Below are positions 38,201 through 53,200 of a DNA stretch of 64,000 bases, piece after piece (the stretch's first letter is position 1; every line of letters begins with the position of its first letter). The notes beneath the pieces are model-generated. The model was given only the letters and a program-made list of their open reading frames with translations. It had not been told where the DNA came from and ran no database searches. Source of the stretch: Oikopleura dioica (lineage: Eukaryota; Chordata; Appendicularia; Copelata; Oikopleuridae); the NCBI GenBank assembly GCA_907165135.1, contig OU015567.1:8623001-8687000 (forward strand), read 5' to 3'. Made by a program: the position numbers and the translations under genes.

Positions 38201-41200
38201 GCATCTTGCAAAGCAGTCATCAACGTCACTAGTTTAACACCAGCTTCCTCTCGCTTGGCAACTGTACTGCGCAACTGAGAACAAGCAGATTCGATGTTTT
38301 TCTTGGCAAGAGAGAACTCTCGCTGGAGGGATGAAATCATTGAGCCGAGCTCTTTTGGTGGGGTTTTGTCAGAATAAAGCTTTGCGGCTTCTTTCCCGGC
38401 TGCAAAGACTTCTTTTTCCTTTTGGCAGATTTGACGATGGAGGGATTTTAGTTGGTCAATTTCCAAATGTTCCAAATCAGCTAAAAATGATTCAATTAGT
38501 CTTAAATACTGGAGATTTCTTACATGGATCAGTGATAACCGAGAGGAGGTTTTCATCAAACCAAGATTTTAGCTGGTTCAATTTTTTGAACGCCGCTTCT
38601 TTCAGCTCTGCTGAATCGATTTCATCCTTGACCAGGTCTTCCAAGAGATCCTTCTGATATTGCGCGCGTGAATGTAAACGCTGATGAAGAACTGTGCCCA
38701 CGTGACCGAGGGGAATGCTCATGTGTTCCAGTTGCAAGATTTCGTCGATCGTCTCGTTAGATTTATCCAAGAGCTTCTCGAACTTGTTTTCGGAAGATTT
38801 GAACCCGGAAGATTTTTCTTTATCAAGAGAATTGGCGATTTCGTCGAGCGAGGATTCAATTTTCGCCGCCATTGGCTCAACAATTGACCACCTGCTTGCC
38901 TTAGCTTCCAACTCTGTTCGAATCATCGCGGCGTTAGATTTCGTTTCATCCCAGCGCTCATTGAGAACCTGAAAAGAAATCTTATTGTTGCAAAGTACTA
39001 ATTTTTTACCTCGTATGCAGAAAGAAGCGATTGCTGAGAGCCAAGCGCTGCGGCAACTTGATCGAGTTGCTCCAATCGTTCCTCGCAACACTTGCTCATT
39101 TCATCGGTGTAGCATCTGAACGCTTCAGCAAGATTCGTTGCTTCCGTCGCATTCTGAGAATTGGCGTCTTTGTAGTTGTTACAGAATTGATCCGCCATTT
39201 TGAGCTCCTCGCGAATTTCATTGATGACTTTCTCGCAGCTCTGCCATGCGGCAGCAGCATCGCTGATGTCTGATTTCATTCCAGAAGCTTGGTTCAACAG
39301 TTGATTCGCTTTTTGTCGTATGATAGTGATAGCTTCTTTGACACGGTCTTGGGCGAGATGATTTGTTGATGGAGAGAGGGAGAGACACTGGCTTGCTGCT
39401 TCGAATTCGTTCAATTTATCAATCAGAACTGATTGAACATCTTCCAGTTCTTGATCAGTGAATTTGAGCTCGTCCTGATCTGGCATCACAAAACCATTAC
39501 AGTCAGATTCAATCAGATCTAATCGAGCAGAAGCAGCGCCCAATTGACCGGAAACAGAGTTTAATCTTTCAGCGTAGGTCTGTCTGGCAGACAAAGCTTC
39601 AGACATGAGTTTCTTTTGCGAATCAAAGTCGGATAGCAAGCTTGGTTTAAGAGTTTCCAAGGTTTTTCTGGCATTGTCACGCTCATCGTCTGGAATTCGC
39701 TCATCTTCCTCCACTGCTAGAAGTTTTTCGAGATGATCAAGCCTCGAGACGGTCTCGTCTTCCAGAAGGTTGAGTCTCACGATCATTTTTTGAACTTCAG
39801 AGACCTGCAGTGGGAGACTTTGCGGCGCTGTTATGGCGATTTGAGTCTCTCGGAGCCATTTGAGCTCACTAGAAATAATTGAACTAAAGTCTCTGAGGCC
39901 AGCGAGTTTTGACTGGCACTCGCGAATGATCGCGTTGCACTCAGCCATGTGTCGACCGACTTTGTCGTTGATTTGGCTGATTCTGTTAGGCTCATTGTTT
40001 CCGAGTTTCTGTGCGAGAATCGTGATTTCCTTCAAATCTTGGCGAAGTTTCGCAAGATCTGCGATTGTCACGTGGCAGCAAGCGAGTTTCTTTTCAATTT
40101 CATCTTCTTTTGGCGAAGACATGGAAGAAAAGGCGACTGGGGTGGCAATATCGTCAAGAGTACTAGCGGCTGATTCATATTTACATTCGTACTCTTCTTT
40201 TAGCTTTGCGATTTCTTCCTCCCTGGCGAGGAGTTCACGGGCGATGTGCTCTTGTTGATGGAATTTTGTCAAGAGTTTCAAATGCCTTTCTGCTTGCCAT
40301 GGCTGTCCAGCTTGCTTGAGCGACTCTTTCATCGAACGAAGTTCTTCGATATCAGGCCGGATTTTGTCCAGCAAGTCACTCATCTCCTTCGGCGAGGATT
40401 GTTTAGCGGCTACTTCTGATAAGAACGCTTCGACTTGGGCAGTTGTTCGCTCGTACTCGCGGCGGGAAGTGATGAGTTTCTCAGTCATTTCTGCTTTTTT
40501 CGCGGCGTTGGCTTGTATGCTAAAAATGTGTAATCAAATGCTGGTTTAAAAAAATTTACTTGTCAAGTTTCTGTTTTGACTTTTCAATGCGCTCTTGGAG
40601 AATGTTGATTTCTTGAGGAGGACTTGTGTCTGAGATCTCGTGGGCTTTGGATTTGACTGTTCGAAGAACATTTGCAATTTCAGGGATTTCGCGCTCCAGC
40701 TGATTGTATTGCTATTTTTGGATATTTAGATTACAGAGAAGTTGTTTTTTTATGAGAAGAAAATAGAAGTTCTAAATGAATTCTATTGATGATGACGATT
40801 TCAACGTGAAATGATGGGATTTTTACAAAACATAAGTTTTCACGATGCTAAAAAATACCGGTTGATCTATCCACTGTTCCTTTAGCTGCGTTTCTAGCTC
40901 AGCGATGGTGCCTGCCGACGATTCTGGGGTCAACTGAACTTCTGCTTCTTGAAGCCATCGCTTGACTCTGTTGAAATCGGCGTTGCACAATTCTCGCATC
41001 GCGAGTGCATGTTGCAAGTCCTTGGTGATATTGTCGCACTCGGATCGAAGTTTTTGGTAGCGCTCTTCAAGATCTAACGCAAAGTTTTAGTAAATTATTT
41101 TAAAAGAAAAAATCAATTAGCAAAAGAAAATATATTTGTTAGTGTCCACTCTGCTACAGAACAATATAGAAAAAGCAAACCCAAACATATTTCACCTAAG

Positions 41201-44200
41201 CCACCTAGTGGCGCCCCATCACGTGCAGTTGAAATAATGGTGCGGAATTTAAGAACCCTTCTTAATTTATTCTGACCTTTAACATAAACCGCATCGTCAG
41301 CTGTTTCCTTCACAAGGACCTTAAAATTAATTAAGACTTTGAAACAAGATGTAATTACCTTTAGTGAGCCAACTTTGGCCGTCAACTCTTCTAGTGGTTT
41401 TTGTCGACTAAGGAGCTCTCTGGTAAAGTTCTTGTAGTGGCTGATGAGCTTCGCCATTGAGTCCGGATTGACAGGGAAGAGTTTGAGGCGGAGTTCCATT
41501 CGTTTTTCGGCTTGGTCCATCCAGGAATTCAGCTCGCGGCCTTGGTTGTACCACCGCTCGTGATGTGCTTTGAGTTCCTCGAGCTTTGCGATCCGCTCAT
41601 CTACGGCGCTCATCGCCGAGTCAAGTATTTCTTCTGCTTTAGAATCAGTCGAATCAATCTCTTCCTGCTCAATAGTCGAAAAACCAAGCTTCACTGCTGC
41701 TAATTGAATCTGCCGCAATTGCTGGAATTGTGAGTTGAGTTGAGCAAGCTCCTGCTGCGCTGCACAAGCTTTTTTCAATTGCTCCTCCAATTCAGCGATT
41801 GAAGAGTTTTGCTCGACGGGGATCGTAGTCTCCGCCAATTTCTTCTGCGCTGCTTCGATGAATTGTGCAAGTTTCTTTACAAAATCACACTTTTCATTTA
41901 TCAAATCGCGCAAATGAGCCGAGCGGTTTTCAGAGCGGCTGATGATGTCAACAAGTCGAGATTTTTGATCGTTGACGATTGTTTGCCCATTCTCGTATTG
42001 AGTCGGCTGAAGCAATGATCGAATGCTACCCAAGTCGGTGACGACTTTTGAAATTGGACCGGTAATACTCTTTGCTCGATCGACGAGCTCTTCGAACCTG
42101 GCAAGCCTGGTTTCTGAGTTTTTATCGATCTTCGAGTTTTCAGAAAACTCAGACTGAAGTTGCTCAAGCTCTCGGTTGTAGGCAACTATTTGGACTTGAA
42201 TACCTTTCGCCGCTTCGATCGATTCATGCATCTCATCGAGTTCTTTTTCGGCTCTTTCTTGAAGCACTTCGAGTCGGGCTTTCAGCTGCTCAACTTCCTT
42301 TACTTGATCGAGCTCGTTCAATTTCTCCTTGAAATCCATGCACTCGTGAATGATGATATTGAGGTCTTTAGCCTTTGCTTCCAGAATTGGAACAGCTTCT
42401 TCGAAGGATGATCCGCTATCATGGAGATCAGTGAGCGATTCAAGTTGATTCTCAGCTTTGTGGAGCCAGGCGTCAATGTCTGCGATTGTTTCTTGCTCGT
42501 GGTCCCATTTTTCGATATCTCTCTTGATGGATTGAACTTTTCCAAGTCTCTGTTGATCCACGGCTTTTGCCTCGTTCATGACATTCTTGCCTTCTTGAGA
42601 ATCAGGTTGCTCGTGAGTGAATTCCTCACACCAGCGGATTATTTCCTGCATGTCAAATTTGATGTTCTCAAGCTGATCGAGTTGGCGGGCTGCTTGAGCT
42701 TGATCCTGAGCTTTTGGCATGTTGGAGATTGCGTTTCGTGCTTTCGACAGAGTTTGCATGTAATCCTTGACTTCTGTATTGCGATCTTTCGACTCGACAA
42801 TATCTCGTTGGCATTTAGCCAGAAGTTCCGCGACTTTCTGGTGCATTCCATTTGCTGCATCGACCAGTGGCTGCATTTTTTGATAACGGGAGTCGTCTAA
42901 TTCTGCCGCTCGGGCTGCAGAAACAGATTTTTGGAACGCTTCGACGTCTTGAAGGAGAATGGTCGCTTGAGACTCGCGTTCTAGCGCTGGCTCAGAGCAA
43001 TTGAGTATTTGCTCCTCAAGCTCTCCGATGTGAAAAGATAACTGGAACATTGTTCGCTCCAATTTTTGAATCTCCGCGAGATAGTGATTGACAGCGTCGA
43101 TTCCTTTGGATACATCATCTGCTTGTCGCCTGAGTTCCCTACCAAGCTCTTTGAACTTTCCTTGTTGTTTGTAGAAATGAGGAGCAACTTTGTCTTGAAT
43201 TTCGAGGGGCATTTTCCCAAGACGGAATTCGGCCTCGATGAATTTCTCCTTCTCACGAGCGTGATCTTTGATTTGAGCGCTGAGCTCTGCTTGCTTTTTC
43301 TTCAGCTCGCCGAGTTCTTTGCTCTCACCGATTGGATTTGAGTTCAGTTTCTTGTCCGCTTTTTCGAGGAACTGATCGATGTGTTTCTGAGCATGATCGT
43401 AATCGCACCAGTGAGCTCTTGTTTTTGTCGTTCTTCGCTGAGCAGATTGAAGTTTAGCGTAGAATTCTTGATAGCTGTCGTTGACCGATTTGCCCATTTT
43501 CTTGATGTCGCAAATTGTCGACTCAGAAAGAGGGGAACGGTTTCCTCCAGCGACGACTCGGTCACATTTGTCAACGAGACCGACAATAACGGCCCTTCGA
43601 GTCTCGCACTCGGTTATTAGCTGGTGAAGTGTTTGGAGTACTTCTTCTAAATGATCTCCCGGGTAGGGAATATTTTCGGGTGGAGTGATGGCCTCGATGA
43701 ACGTTTCATTGCTAACTTGAATCCATTGTTCGATATCTTCGATATTCAGTGAGATTTCATGAAGAGCGGATGCGGCGAGTTCGGCAGATTTTAATTTTGA
43801 CTTCGTTTGTCCGAGTAAGTTTTGGAACTTGGTCGATAGATCGTTGATTTCGATGGTGATTGCTAGATCAAGGCGACTTTTGTCCATGAGCTGACTTGCT
43901 GTTTCCGTGATTGCGTCCTTAGTCTCTTTCTTCGCCATAAACTCGTTGACCATCGATTGTAGTTCTGAGACGATGACTGGAGCATTGTTAGATTTGTCTT
44001 CGTTGATGATGATCTTGTTTCGGCTGGAGTCTTTGAGAACATCATTTTGTGATTCAAGCCATTTCAATAAGTCTTGAACACTTTTTCGCAAAAGCTCGAT
44101 TTCAGTCTTCCTCTCATTGAGTTCGCAGATTCCTGATTTCACAGAACTTTTGAGCTGCTGCCACTCATCGATGATTGGATTGTTGTACGCATCCTGACAT

Positions 44201-47200
44201 TCTGTTTCCAAAATGTTGCATTTTGCGTCGCCTTCTGGAATAACTTCGGCTTCAAAAGCAACGAGCCCGGCGAGTGATGTTTCAACATCAACACCATTTG
44301 GTTCCATGAAACCAACAACGATGGGTCGTTGATCTGCAAGCCAATCAGTAAAGTCTCGAAGTGCATGTCTTCTATCTTCAAGCAGTTCAGCTTCGCTCGC
44401 GGAAATTTGAAGCTTTTCGTTCGCTGCAGCAAGAAGAATTCTATACTTTTCCTGGGTTCGCTCTACTTTTTGTGCTGCATTTTCACATGGACCGATTGCC
44501 GCTGTGAGATGTTTTGTCTGTTTATCCAGTTGTTCGATGCAGAAGAAATGGCCATGATGATTGAAATCGTCGACGATTGTTTTCAGTCGATGCATCGTCA
44601 ATGTCGGAGATATGGTGGACTCAGAGTTGTCCGAATCAGAAGTATCACCAACTCTTTCATCAAGATTTTTCGCTGCCTTTGACAACCAACTGTTTGCCGC
44701 GGTAATTGCATCTTCCCAAAGCGACCATTGCTGAAGATTGTAGCTGAGTTTTTCTTCCGAATGACGCAACGAGTTCAAGAATGTCGACCAAACTTCTTTC
44801 AAGCTTTGAGCTTGAAGCTGAACTGCATGTTTTCCGTTTTGAGAAGTTCCCTGAAGCACCATTTCTAATCGGCTCAATGCTACTTGGACCATTCCTTCGC
44901 CTGTTTGTTGTTCGTTGGCGATTCTACGGGAATCCTTCAGTCGCTTTTCGATGCCATTCTTATCAACACCTTCTAGACCAGGATTAAGAGAGTCAATGCA
45001 CTGCTGACGTTCTTTTATCCACTCCTCGGCGCCGGCGATTTCTGTGACGAGAGTCATGTGCTGCTGGAGACGAGTTTGAGCGTCTCTCTTTGCCTGTGAC
45101 GATTGATGACAGAGTGATCTGTATGATGTCTGTAGTTCACCGACTCGAAGGGTTCCTCCTGGATATTGAACTTTGACGGCTTTTCTTTTTAATCGAAGGA
45201 ACTTGTATTGTTCGTCGGTTGTTTCTTCGTCAATAGCTTGAAGAGCAGCAAAATTGGACTTTTTCAAACCGATCGTTGCTTTTAAACCGCTCTCTGCTTT
45301 GAGTCTTGATTCCATTTGACTCAGCCAGTGGAACAGCTCGAAACAAGACTTGTCAAAGTCCTTGAGTCCGTCAATGTAGCCTACTACTGATTGTTTTGCT
45401 TCATCCAACTCGGAAACAAAGTGCTTCCACTTTTCTTTTAGTTGCCGGATTGTTGAGCGATTGAGATTGACCTGTTCGCTGATGAAAATTACTGTTCCTT
45501 TGTCGGCAAGATTATTGAGGTCCTTCAGCTTATCATTTCCTTGCTCTAAGCAGGCGCCGGTTAACTCGTTCAAAGCGATGATGATTTTCTGTGCTCCTTC
45601 CAAATCACCTCTCGGAGTCGACAACTGTTGTAGCTGAGCAGTATGTCGCCGGATAAAACTGTCAAACTGACTTGATTTGAGCTTGAATTGAGAACGAAGA
45701 TCTGTTTCGATCTCATTCCGGATCTTTCCAAGCTCTGTTTTCTTGACTGTAAATTCTGATAGCGTTTTGGTAACGGCTTCAGAAATCTCTGTTGCGTCTT
45801 CATTCGCAAATTTTCTACAGAGAACGTTCAATTGAGTTCTGATTGGATTTTGCTTTGATGAGAGTTTTTTCATTTTATGCTCTGCCTCAACCAGCTCCGG
45901 GATCTTTTCAGTGATATCTTCACTTGTTGGTAGAGAAATTGCATTAAGATCCTCGGAGAACTCCTTCAATTGGAACTCGATCTTTTCTTGCTCCTTTTGG
46001 AAGCCATCTTGGTATTCTTCAAGTTCAGCCAATGCATGACTTATTGATTCAGAAGCTTCATCAATTGAAGCTTCCCATTCTTTCCAAGAAGCTTTTTGCT
46101 GTTTGGTCTCTGTCGCGATAAGATCATACCCAGCTGGAGCAGTGTCATTCTCAAGAGACTCAGCAAGTGTTACAGTCGCTTCAAGCCTCGCCAGTCCATC
46201 AATTTTCGCTTTTTGAAGCTCTTCAATTTTCGCCACTTTCTTTTGAAGATGATAACGATCCTTTTCTCCGACAAGATCAGACCAGCGACTTAGCTCTTCT
46301 TTCGCTGAATTGATCCATTCTTCGAGCTCATCGCCTGCAACGATCCATCGCTCATGCCGGTCGCGGATTTCACTCGCTCTTCGTATTTTCTCATTAAGAT
46401 CAGCGCGGATAACGTTCACTCTATTCGTCAACGGGGCTAATACATTGCTTGCAACTACAGAGGAAGCTGTACTCATGTCCATGTTAACTGGCTCGCCGGG
46501 AAGATCCGATGTAAAATCGTTCGTTTGGTAGCCAGACTCGAGCATGAGCGTTTCAGAGGCTGTTATTTTTGCCTCAACTTCGTTCAGATCATTTTCCAGC
46601 TCAATTAGTCTCTCGACCCGCTGTTTCTTCTCCTTGAAATCGGATGGAACCGGTGGATCTTCTTCGAGAACCGCTTCGATGTCAGCTAGTGTGTTCTCAA
46701 GTTCAACGCAGGATTTTGCTAACTGCGAAAGTTCAGAATTTCGAAGCTCAGATTTTGCACGTAAGTTTTCCAACTTATCGACGAGCTCTTCAAAAGCATG
46801 CTTCATGATTTCCATGTCTTCTTGTTGTTTAGTGCGACCAGTTGGAGACATGAAGTTGCAGAGTCGCTCTGCCCGGCCTAGGGCCTTGTGGATCTTCACT
46901 TCTCCTTCTTGTTTCTCTAGAAGAACGAGATCAACAAGATTTGTGACATTTTGGCACTCGGTAACGCTGGAGACGTTGTCGAGGTCGGCATCAAGGGTGC
47001 TGACTCGGTCGAGGATAGATTTGATCCATTTTCTGAGATTTTCTTTCGAAATGTTGAATTCATTCAGCTGCTCCTCGAAGGAAACGAGATTTCTCAGTTT
47101 ATCATCAACTTTCTTTTCCAAGTTGTTGAAGTCGTTAACGGTTAGTTGGATTCTTTTGCCCGGGACAGTTCCAATGTCGCCATCGGCGATGTCCATCACT

Positions 47201-50200
47201 TGCTGTTGAAGAGTTTTGAAGACATCTTTTTTCGCATCAACTTCGCTCTTCAGATCTTTGAGCGCTTCAATGAACGAATCAACCTCTTTTACATCATCAA
47301 TGTCCTTGTCATGCTCGTCGAGCTTCGTTTTCGTCTTTTCAAGCCACGTCTGTAAGGTAATTCGATTATCCTCGAGAGTTGAGACGTAAATCGAGGCATC
47401 TTTGAGCACACTAACATAGTGTTTAGCTTCCCGAATGATTCCCTTGAAATCTTGCATGTGTTTTTCAGGCTTGCTTGCGTCGAAATCGTTAGATTCAGCC
47501 AGTTCTTTCAGCCATCCTTCAACCTTTTCTTGACTTTCGAGGACCTCTTCTAGTGAGTCAATCTTTGATTGGATCTCATGCGATTCTCCAGCTACATCTT
47601 GAGCTTCGGCAATACTTTCTTGGGCCCGTTTCTTCCAGATGAGGAATTTTTCTTCGTTTTTTGTGAACTCATCGACAAGAGCTTGTTCGAGTTTGTTCAG
47701 AACAGAGAGTGACAGCTTGCAAACAGTCTCATATTTCCGAACAAGCGCAGTTACTGCAGTTGTTGTTTCTTCCAACTTATCAGCGCCATGGAAATTTCGG
47801 CAAAGTGAATTGAGATGATCCTTGGCTTGTTCAACATTGTCGCGTTGTTTGATCAACTCAGAATTGATTTCTTTACATTTCGGGATGTTATCTGCTCGGT
47901 TTGTTTTCTCAATTGTCAGCAGTGTGTTCTCCTTTGCTGATAACCAAGAGTCTAGATCAGCAATGTACGCTTGAAGCTGACCATGTTCGCCTTCGAAAAA
48001 TTCTAGCTTCTTTATTTTCGCGGCAAAGAGTGTCTTTGATCTTTCAAGTCGCTTGGCGATTTCGTCTAAAGAAGTCTTTTGCGAATCGTTTTGAGCACTC
48101 GATCGCAAATGTTCGAGTTGGGCTTCGTGGTCTTCGATTTCCATCGGAAGCTGTTCAAGCCGTTCTGAGAGGGATTTACTTCCATCGAGGTTGTTATTCA
48201 ATTCATGAGCAACTTGACGCGCCCATGCGTCGATGGTATTTTCAAATTCGCTAATGTTTTCGTCGATTTTAGCGGTGTTTTCATACTCTTGAATGAGCTC
48301 TTCGACTTGATCTTGTAAATCCATGTATTGATCTGTCAGTAATTCGATTGAAGACGCGTTAGATTTCGAAGACTCTTCATCAGAAGATTCTCCAGAGCTG
48401 TCTCTCTCGAACTTTGAAGCAACCTCTGCCGGGATACTTTTCAGAACGAGGCTTTGACTCAGCTCCAGGGTTTTGACCTTGATCTGATTTTTCGACTTTT
48501 TGAGCTTGTCAGCGTTTTCTTGTTGCGCTTCGAGATCTTCCCTTGCTTTTCGCAATGAAGAAACGACATTTGACGCGACGTCCTCTTCCTTGATTTCACC
48601 AATTACTTTTTCGACGTTTTTCAGAAGCTGCTTGATCGTAGCGATTTCGTCTTTGTACTCATTTTCAGCAGAATGCAATTCAGTCAAATGCTGCCTGAAA
48701 TCAGAAAACTCCTCTGATGTCGCGTCAATAAGTTTCTGAAGAGCGTCAATCTTGGCATTGACTTCATCAGACAGTTCTTTCCGTTCTTGACAGATCTTTT
48801 CTCCCTTTGCTCGGATCGACTTCATTTCTATTTCGTTGAAGTTTGACAGTTGTTCAACCATATGAGCAAGTTTCCGTGTTTTTGAGTATTGAGTCATTTC
48901 TTTCGCTTTTTCGAGCTCTTCGACCTCATCTTGGAGATCGAGAATTTGCTGCTCGAGTTCTTCAGCTCTTCGTTTGAAGTTATCATAGGCGAGATTTTTG
49001 GATTCCTTTGATGAACTTTGGAGAGAAGCAAATTGCAGAATTTCTTCCACTCTTTCGTCTAATCTTGTGATTAGCTGTCGAGCGAGAATTGTTTGTTCTT
49101 TGAATACAAATTGCAAGTGGCCTTGGTGGGCTTGGTTGTCAAAGTTTATCGCAATTTTGAGCGCATCGACGAGCTCTTCTGTGATGTTTTTGCAGTCTTG
49201 AATCATTTCAGCGTCGAATTCTCCGTTTTCTTTCATGATAGCAGTAAACTTCTCAATCTCGTCCATCAGGGGAGAACAGCGAGCCTGAAGATCTCCAAGC
49301 ATTTCTGCAGCACGCTTTCTTCCCTTGAGAAGAAGACTCACTCGCTCAGATAGTTCTTTGAACTCGACCAGTTTTCCGGAAATGTTTCTAAAGTCCTCAG
49401 TTGGAATAAGTTGATCAATTTTCCGAACGAGAAGAGATACTTCATCAACACTTGCAGCCGCGGAAAGAGTTTGAAGAGTCTCATCCGAGGTCTTTTTCAT
49501 TTCTTCTATGAGTTCGATTTGAATTGTCTTTTGAGATCTTGTTTTAGAATCGATTCTCAGGACTTCATTCATTTTTCGATCCATAGTAATTGCAAACTCT
49601 TCCGTTGCTTTCTTCACCTCCTTGATCTTTTCTACCATATCTTCGAGTACCTGGGGGATTCCGGTGAAAACGACCTCAAGACTTGCAGCTTTGGTTGTCA
49701 TTCGATCAGCTTCGCAATTGCACAGCTTGCAGATTTCATCGACTTGCGATCTCAGCAAATCTGGTGTCTCCTGAATATTCTCGTATTCTGACTGAAGAGA
49801 TTTGATCGCAGATATGTCCGACTGCCACTGAATTGGATTCACAGCAATTTTCTGATCCGCCACATCATAAACAGAGGCTCGATCAATAAATGCTTGTATA
49901 ATTCTAAAGTTTTCGTCGCTTTCCAGCCATATTTTGTGCGCTTTTGTCAGATCGGACTTGAATTGGCTTTGTTTTTCCTTCAGAGTTTGCGCCTTGCTCT
50001 CGAGTTCTTCGATCTCTTCTTGAACTTGAGCAGAGATCTCGTGCGCTTTTACGGTGCTTAGCGTGCCCAAAGAAGAGTCCAACAAAAGCCCGGCGCGTGT
50101 GTTTTCTTCTTTCAATGGGACGATCTCATCTGCCTGGGAAATTTCACTTTCTTCTACGACTCGTAAAATGTCTTCAGCGGCGTTCAAGTTGCCTCTTACT

Positions 50201-53200
50201 GTCGCTAAGTTGTTTCGAATTCGCTGTCCGGCGGAGACGAGTTCTGATCCGAGGCTCAGGAGCGTCTTAGAAGCATCCGAAAGTGTCTCCCATCGAGCGC
50301 GAAGATTAGCCGCCCGGGTTTTGAGCGAACTGCCAGGTTCTGTGTGCGATTCTAACTGAACAATTGAATCGTCGCACTTTCGTAAACGAGGTTCAAAAAG
50401 TGGAAGTTTGGCCTCAAACTCGGTAAGCTGCTGGTACCAAGTTTGAGGTGCTTCTCGAGTTTCTCCATCTGCCTTTGACTGGGCGTCAAGTTGCGCGTAT
50501 TCCTGCTCGTTTTCTTCCAGCTCTCTTGATAGCTCGTGTAAAAGGGATTCAGTTTCGCTCCATTGAGAGCGCAGGTTCCTCAGAGCCTTGATTTTTCGGT
50601 CAAGTTGAGCTTAAATTTAAATTCATAAAATCAAATTATAAATCTTCTTACTGATAGCAGCATCTTGCCGTGATTTTAAGTCGCTCATTTCATCGGCCAA
50701 GTTCTTTTCACCAGATGGCGAGCATGCTTTCTCTAGCTCATTGAAGCATTTCTCCGCCAATGTCTCTCTGAGTTCTTCCGTTTTCACCTGAAAGAGTTCT
50801 TTTGAAAAATAATGGAAATTGAGAGCGGACACAATTTTTATAAAGCAAGGCCCTGCTTTACCTACACTTGAGTTAGCAAAGAGCCTCTGAGCAACTTCAA
50901 CTCAATAGAATCGACAAAGAACGCATAAAATCACTTCAATAAGGAGCTTAACGTACTGTCGCAACATGTTTTTACAAGTTATTTATGCAGAAATTTTCTG
51001 TTAGGGTTACAGTTTAATCTTAAAGTTCAATTTATTATTTTTAATAAGCGTTATTCGTGTCAAATGAGTACTGTATGAGTTCAGCTTAACTCAAATTGAG
51101 CTCACAATTTTACTAACCAGTGATTCCTTGTTGTCTTCGATAACAGAAAGATGCTTCTCTAGGACTTGAAGACTATCATATTTTGATTTTCCTTTCTCAG
51201 CCTCAATTTTGTCCAATCTTCTGTTAATCTCATCAACCAGCTCTTCAAATCCGTTCCACGCTTTTAGATTTTTTTTCAGGAAGTCGCCCCTTTCGCTCAT
51301 TCGGATCTCGAAGTTCTAATTTAAAAATGTTAATTTATTCCAATTTCGGAGAAGTTTGAATTCTGCCGCGTTGCAAAAAGTTAAGATCAAAGACAATAGA
51401 TGAGAAAATTGTTGAAAAAACAATGGCGGAATAATCACTTCTTCCTTTGAACTCTACGTAGAATTAATTTACCTTTATTTTCTCCTTCAAATTGTCGGTA
51501 GAAGGTCCAATAATCATATCGCAAATTTCTGCTGAATCTCCTGCAAGAGGCTTTTCTAGCTCTAGAATTTCAGCAAGGACAGCTGTCTGCTGCTCCTTGT
51601 AATCTTGGCAGAGGCGTTCATGCTGTTCATTTTGCTTTTTGGAATCTCGGACGGAATCGATGAATCTCTTTTGGCCATTTTGATCGAGGGCGAGGTCTTC
51701 TTCCATGATTTCAATTTCTTCTATCGCGGAATTGATTCGCTCCTTCATCTTGTGCGCAGCTCTTGCTTGGGCGAGCCGTTTCTTGAGCTTGTCCATTTTA
51801 GACGATTTGTCGCGAGCTTCAGACGCGAACGCTAGAATTTGCTCTTCTTGCTCTTCGCGGAAGGGTTGAGGGAGTGACTTGCTGATGTTGTCGAGATTTT
51901 TCTTCGCGTCGTTTACGCTTTCCTCGATTTTGTCTTTTTCTTCTTCCCATGTTGCCAGAACTTTTTCTGCTTTGTCCAGATCTTCCACCTTCACAAAATC
52001 AACTGGCTCATCAGATTTTCCCGCGGATGAAAGCAAATTCGAAATGTCATTCATTTCGTTCATGAAAACATCCACCTTCTCCGGCAAACCATCAAGCTCC
52101 TTTGCGAGATCCTTTTCATTATTCGCTAATTGGTCAATTTGCGTTCGTAAATTTTCAACGAGTCGTTGGTTTATCTCGTCCGGTTCAGAGCGAAATTTCT
52201 CGCTGACATTTTCAAGCAGCCGTTTTGCTTCGCGAATCGGATTTGGGGAGCGTTCAAGCTTCTGTTCGCGAGTTTCAATTGCGACCTTAGGGCCGTCTGA
52301 TTTTAGCGTTTCGCGAATGTCGTTTAGAACTGTCTTTGCTTTCTCGATTTCATCTTGCACTCCTTTTACGAGCTTGTTAATCTCGATTCGTTCTGAAATT
52401 GTAAGTAACGCATCAAGAGTTTCTTTCATCAACGGCACTAGTTCGTCGCAGTGTTGTTCATGATCAGCAAGATTGGTCTTTTTCTGGCTGAGATCTTTGG
52501 TTCTTTTGCGATTAAAACGCTGTGGGACAACACGAAATCCGAGTCCGTGGACGTATTGAACTTTTGGATAGTAAATTCCATTCTTTGAAACTTTGTTGCC
52601 CATTTATATAAAATAAATTGGGCGGAATAGTTCTTATCAAATCATTTTCTGTCGCATTTCTCTACTCTCTATTTGCCACAATTTCATATTTTAAAGCTCT
52701 TTGCTCCCGAGTAAATTTGCTTTAAAAACTGATAATAAAGCAGTATTGACAAGCGACCGCAAGCATTTTCTATTCGTTTACACTGGAAAAAGTCAATGAT
52801 TTATTTATTTGCACACCTTACCCCCTTGGATTGTATTTATATTCTGAAATTAATCTCAGCCGTGCCAGATTTTGCTTGAGGTCTTCAAAATCACACTTGA
52901 TCATCGGCGCTTTAGACAGCAACTGCGAAACTGTATCGGCAAGTTCTTCCAGCTCCTCTTTTCCTGGCGCCTCTTCCTGAGTCAGGAACTTTTCAGAATC
53001 GTTAAGAGCATCTTCCGAGTCCTTGATCCACTTTTGAAGATCGTCCCACTTTTTGGAAAGCGATTCGATCCGCGGCCCCCAAGTTGCCGCCTGTCTTCTG
53101 ATGGTTTCGACCGCGCGATTTAGCTGGAGTACACGATTTTCGACATCAGAAGAGTCCATTGATGGCATTTTGACTTCATTGACGGTTGTGACATTGCTCC

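Noticed and set aside
37955-38280. Ser-rich plus-strand frames across the nesprin region (many between 35 and 55 kb)
   Set aside because: They are antisense shadows of the spectrin-coding exons, whose codon usage yields long Ser/Phe-rich antisense frames.
41083-41358. C-terminal extension of the 9.25 kb nesprin exon through to 41113
   Set aside because: A good GTAATT donor at 41358 ends the helical frame; the sequence after it loses spectrin character and has a retained-intron look.
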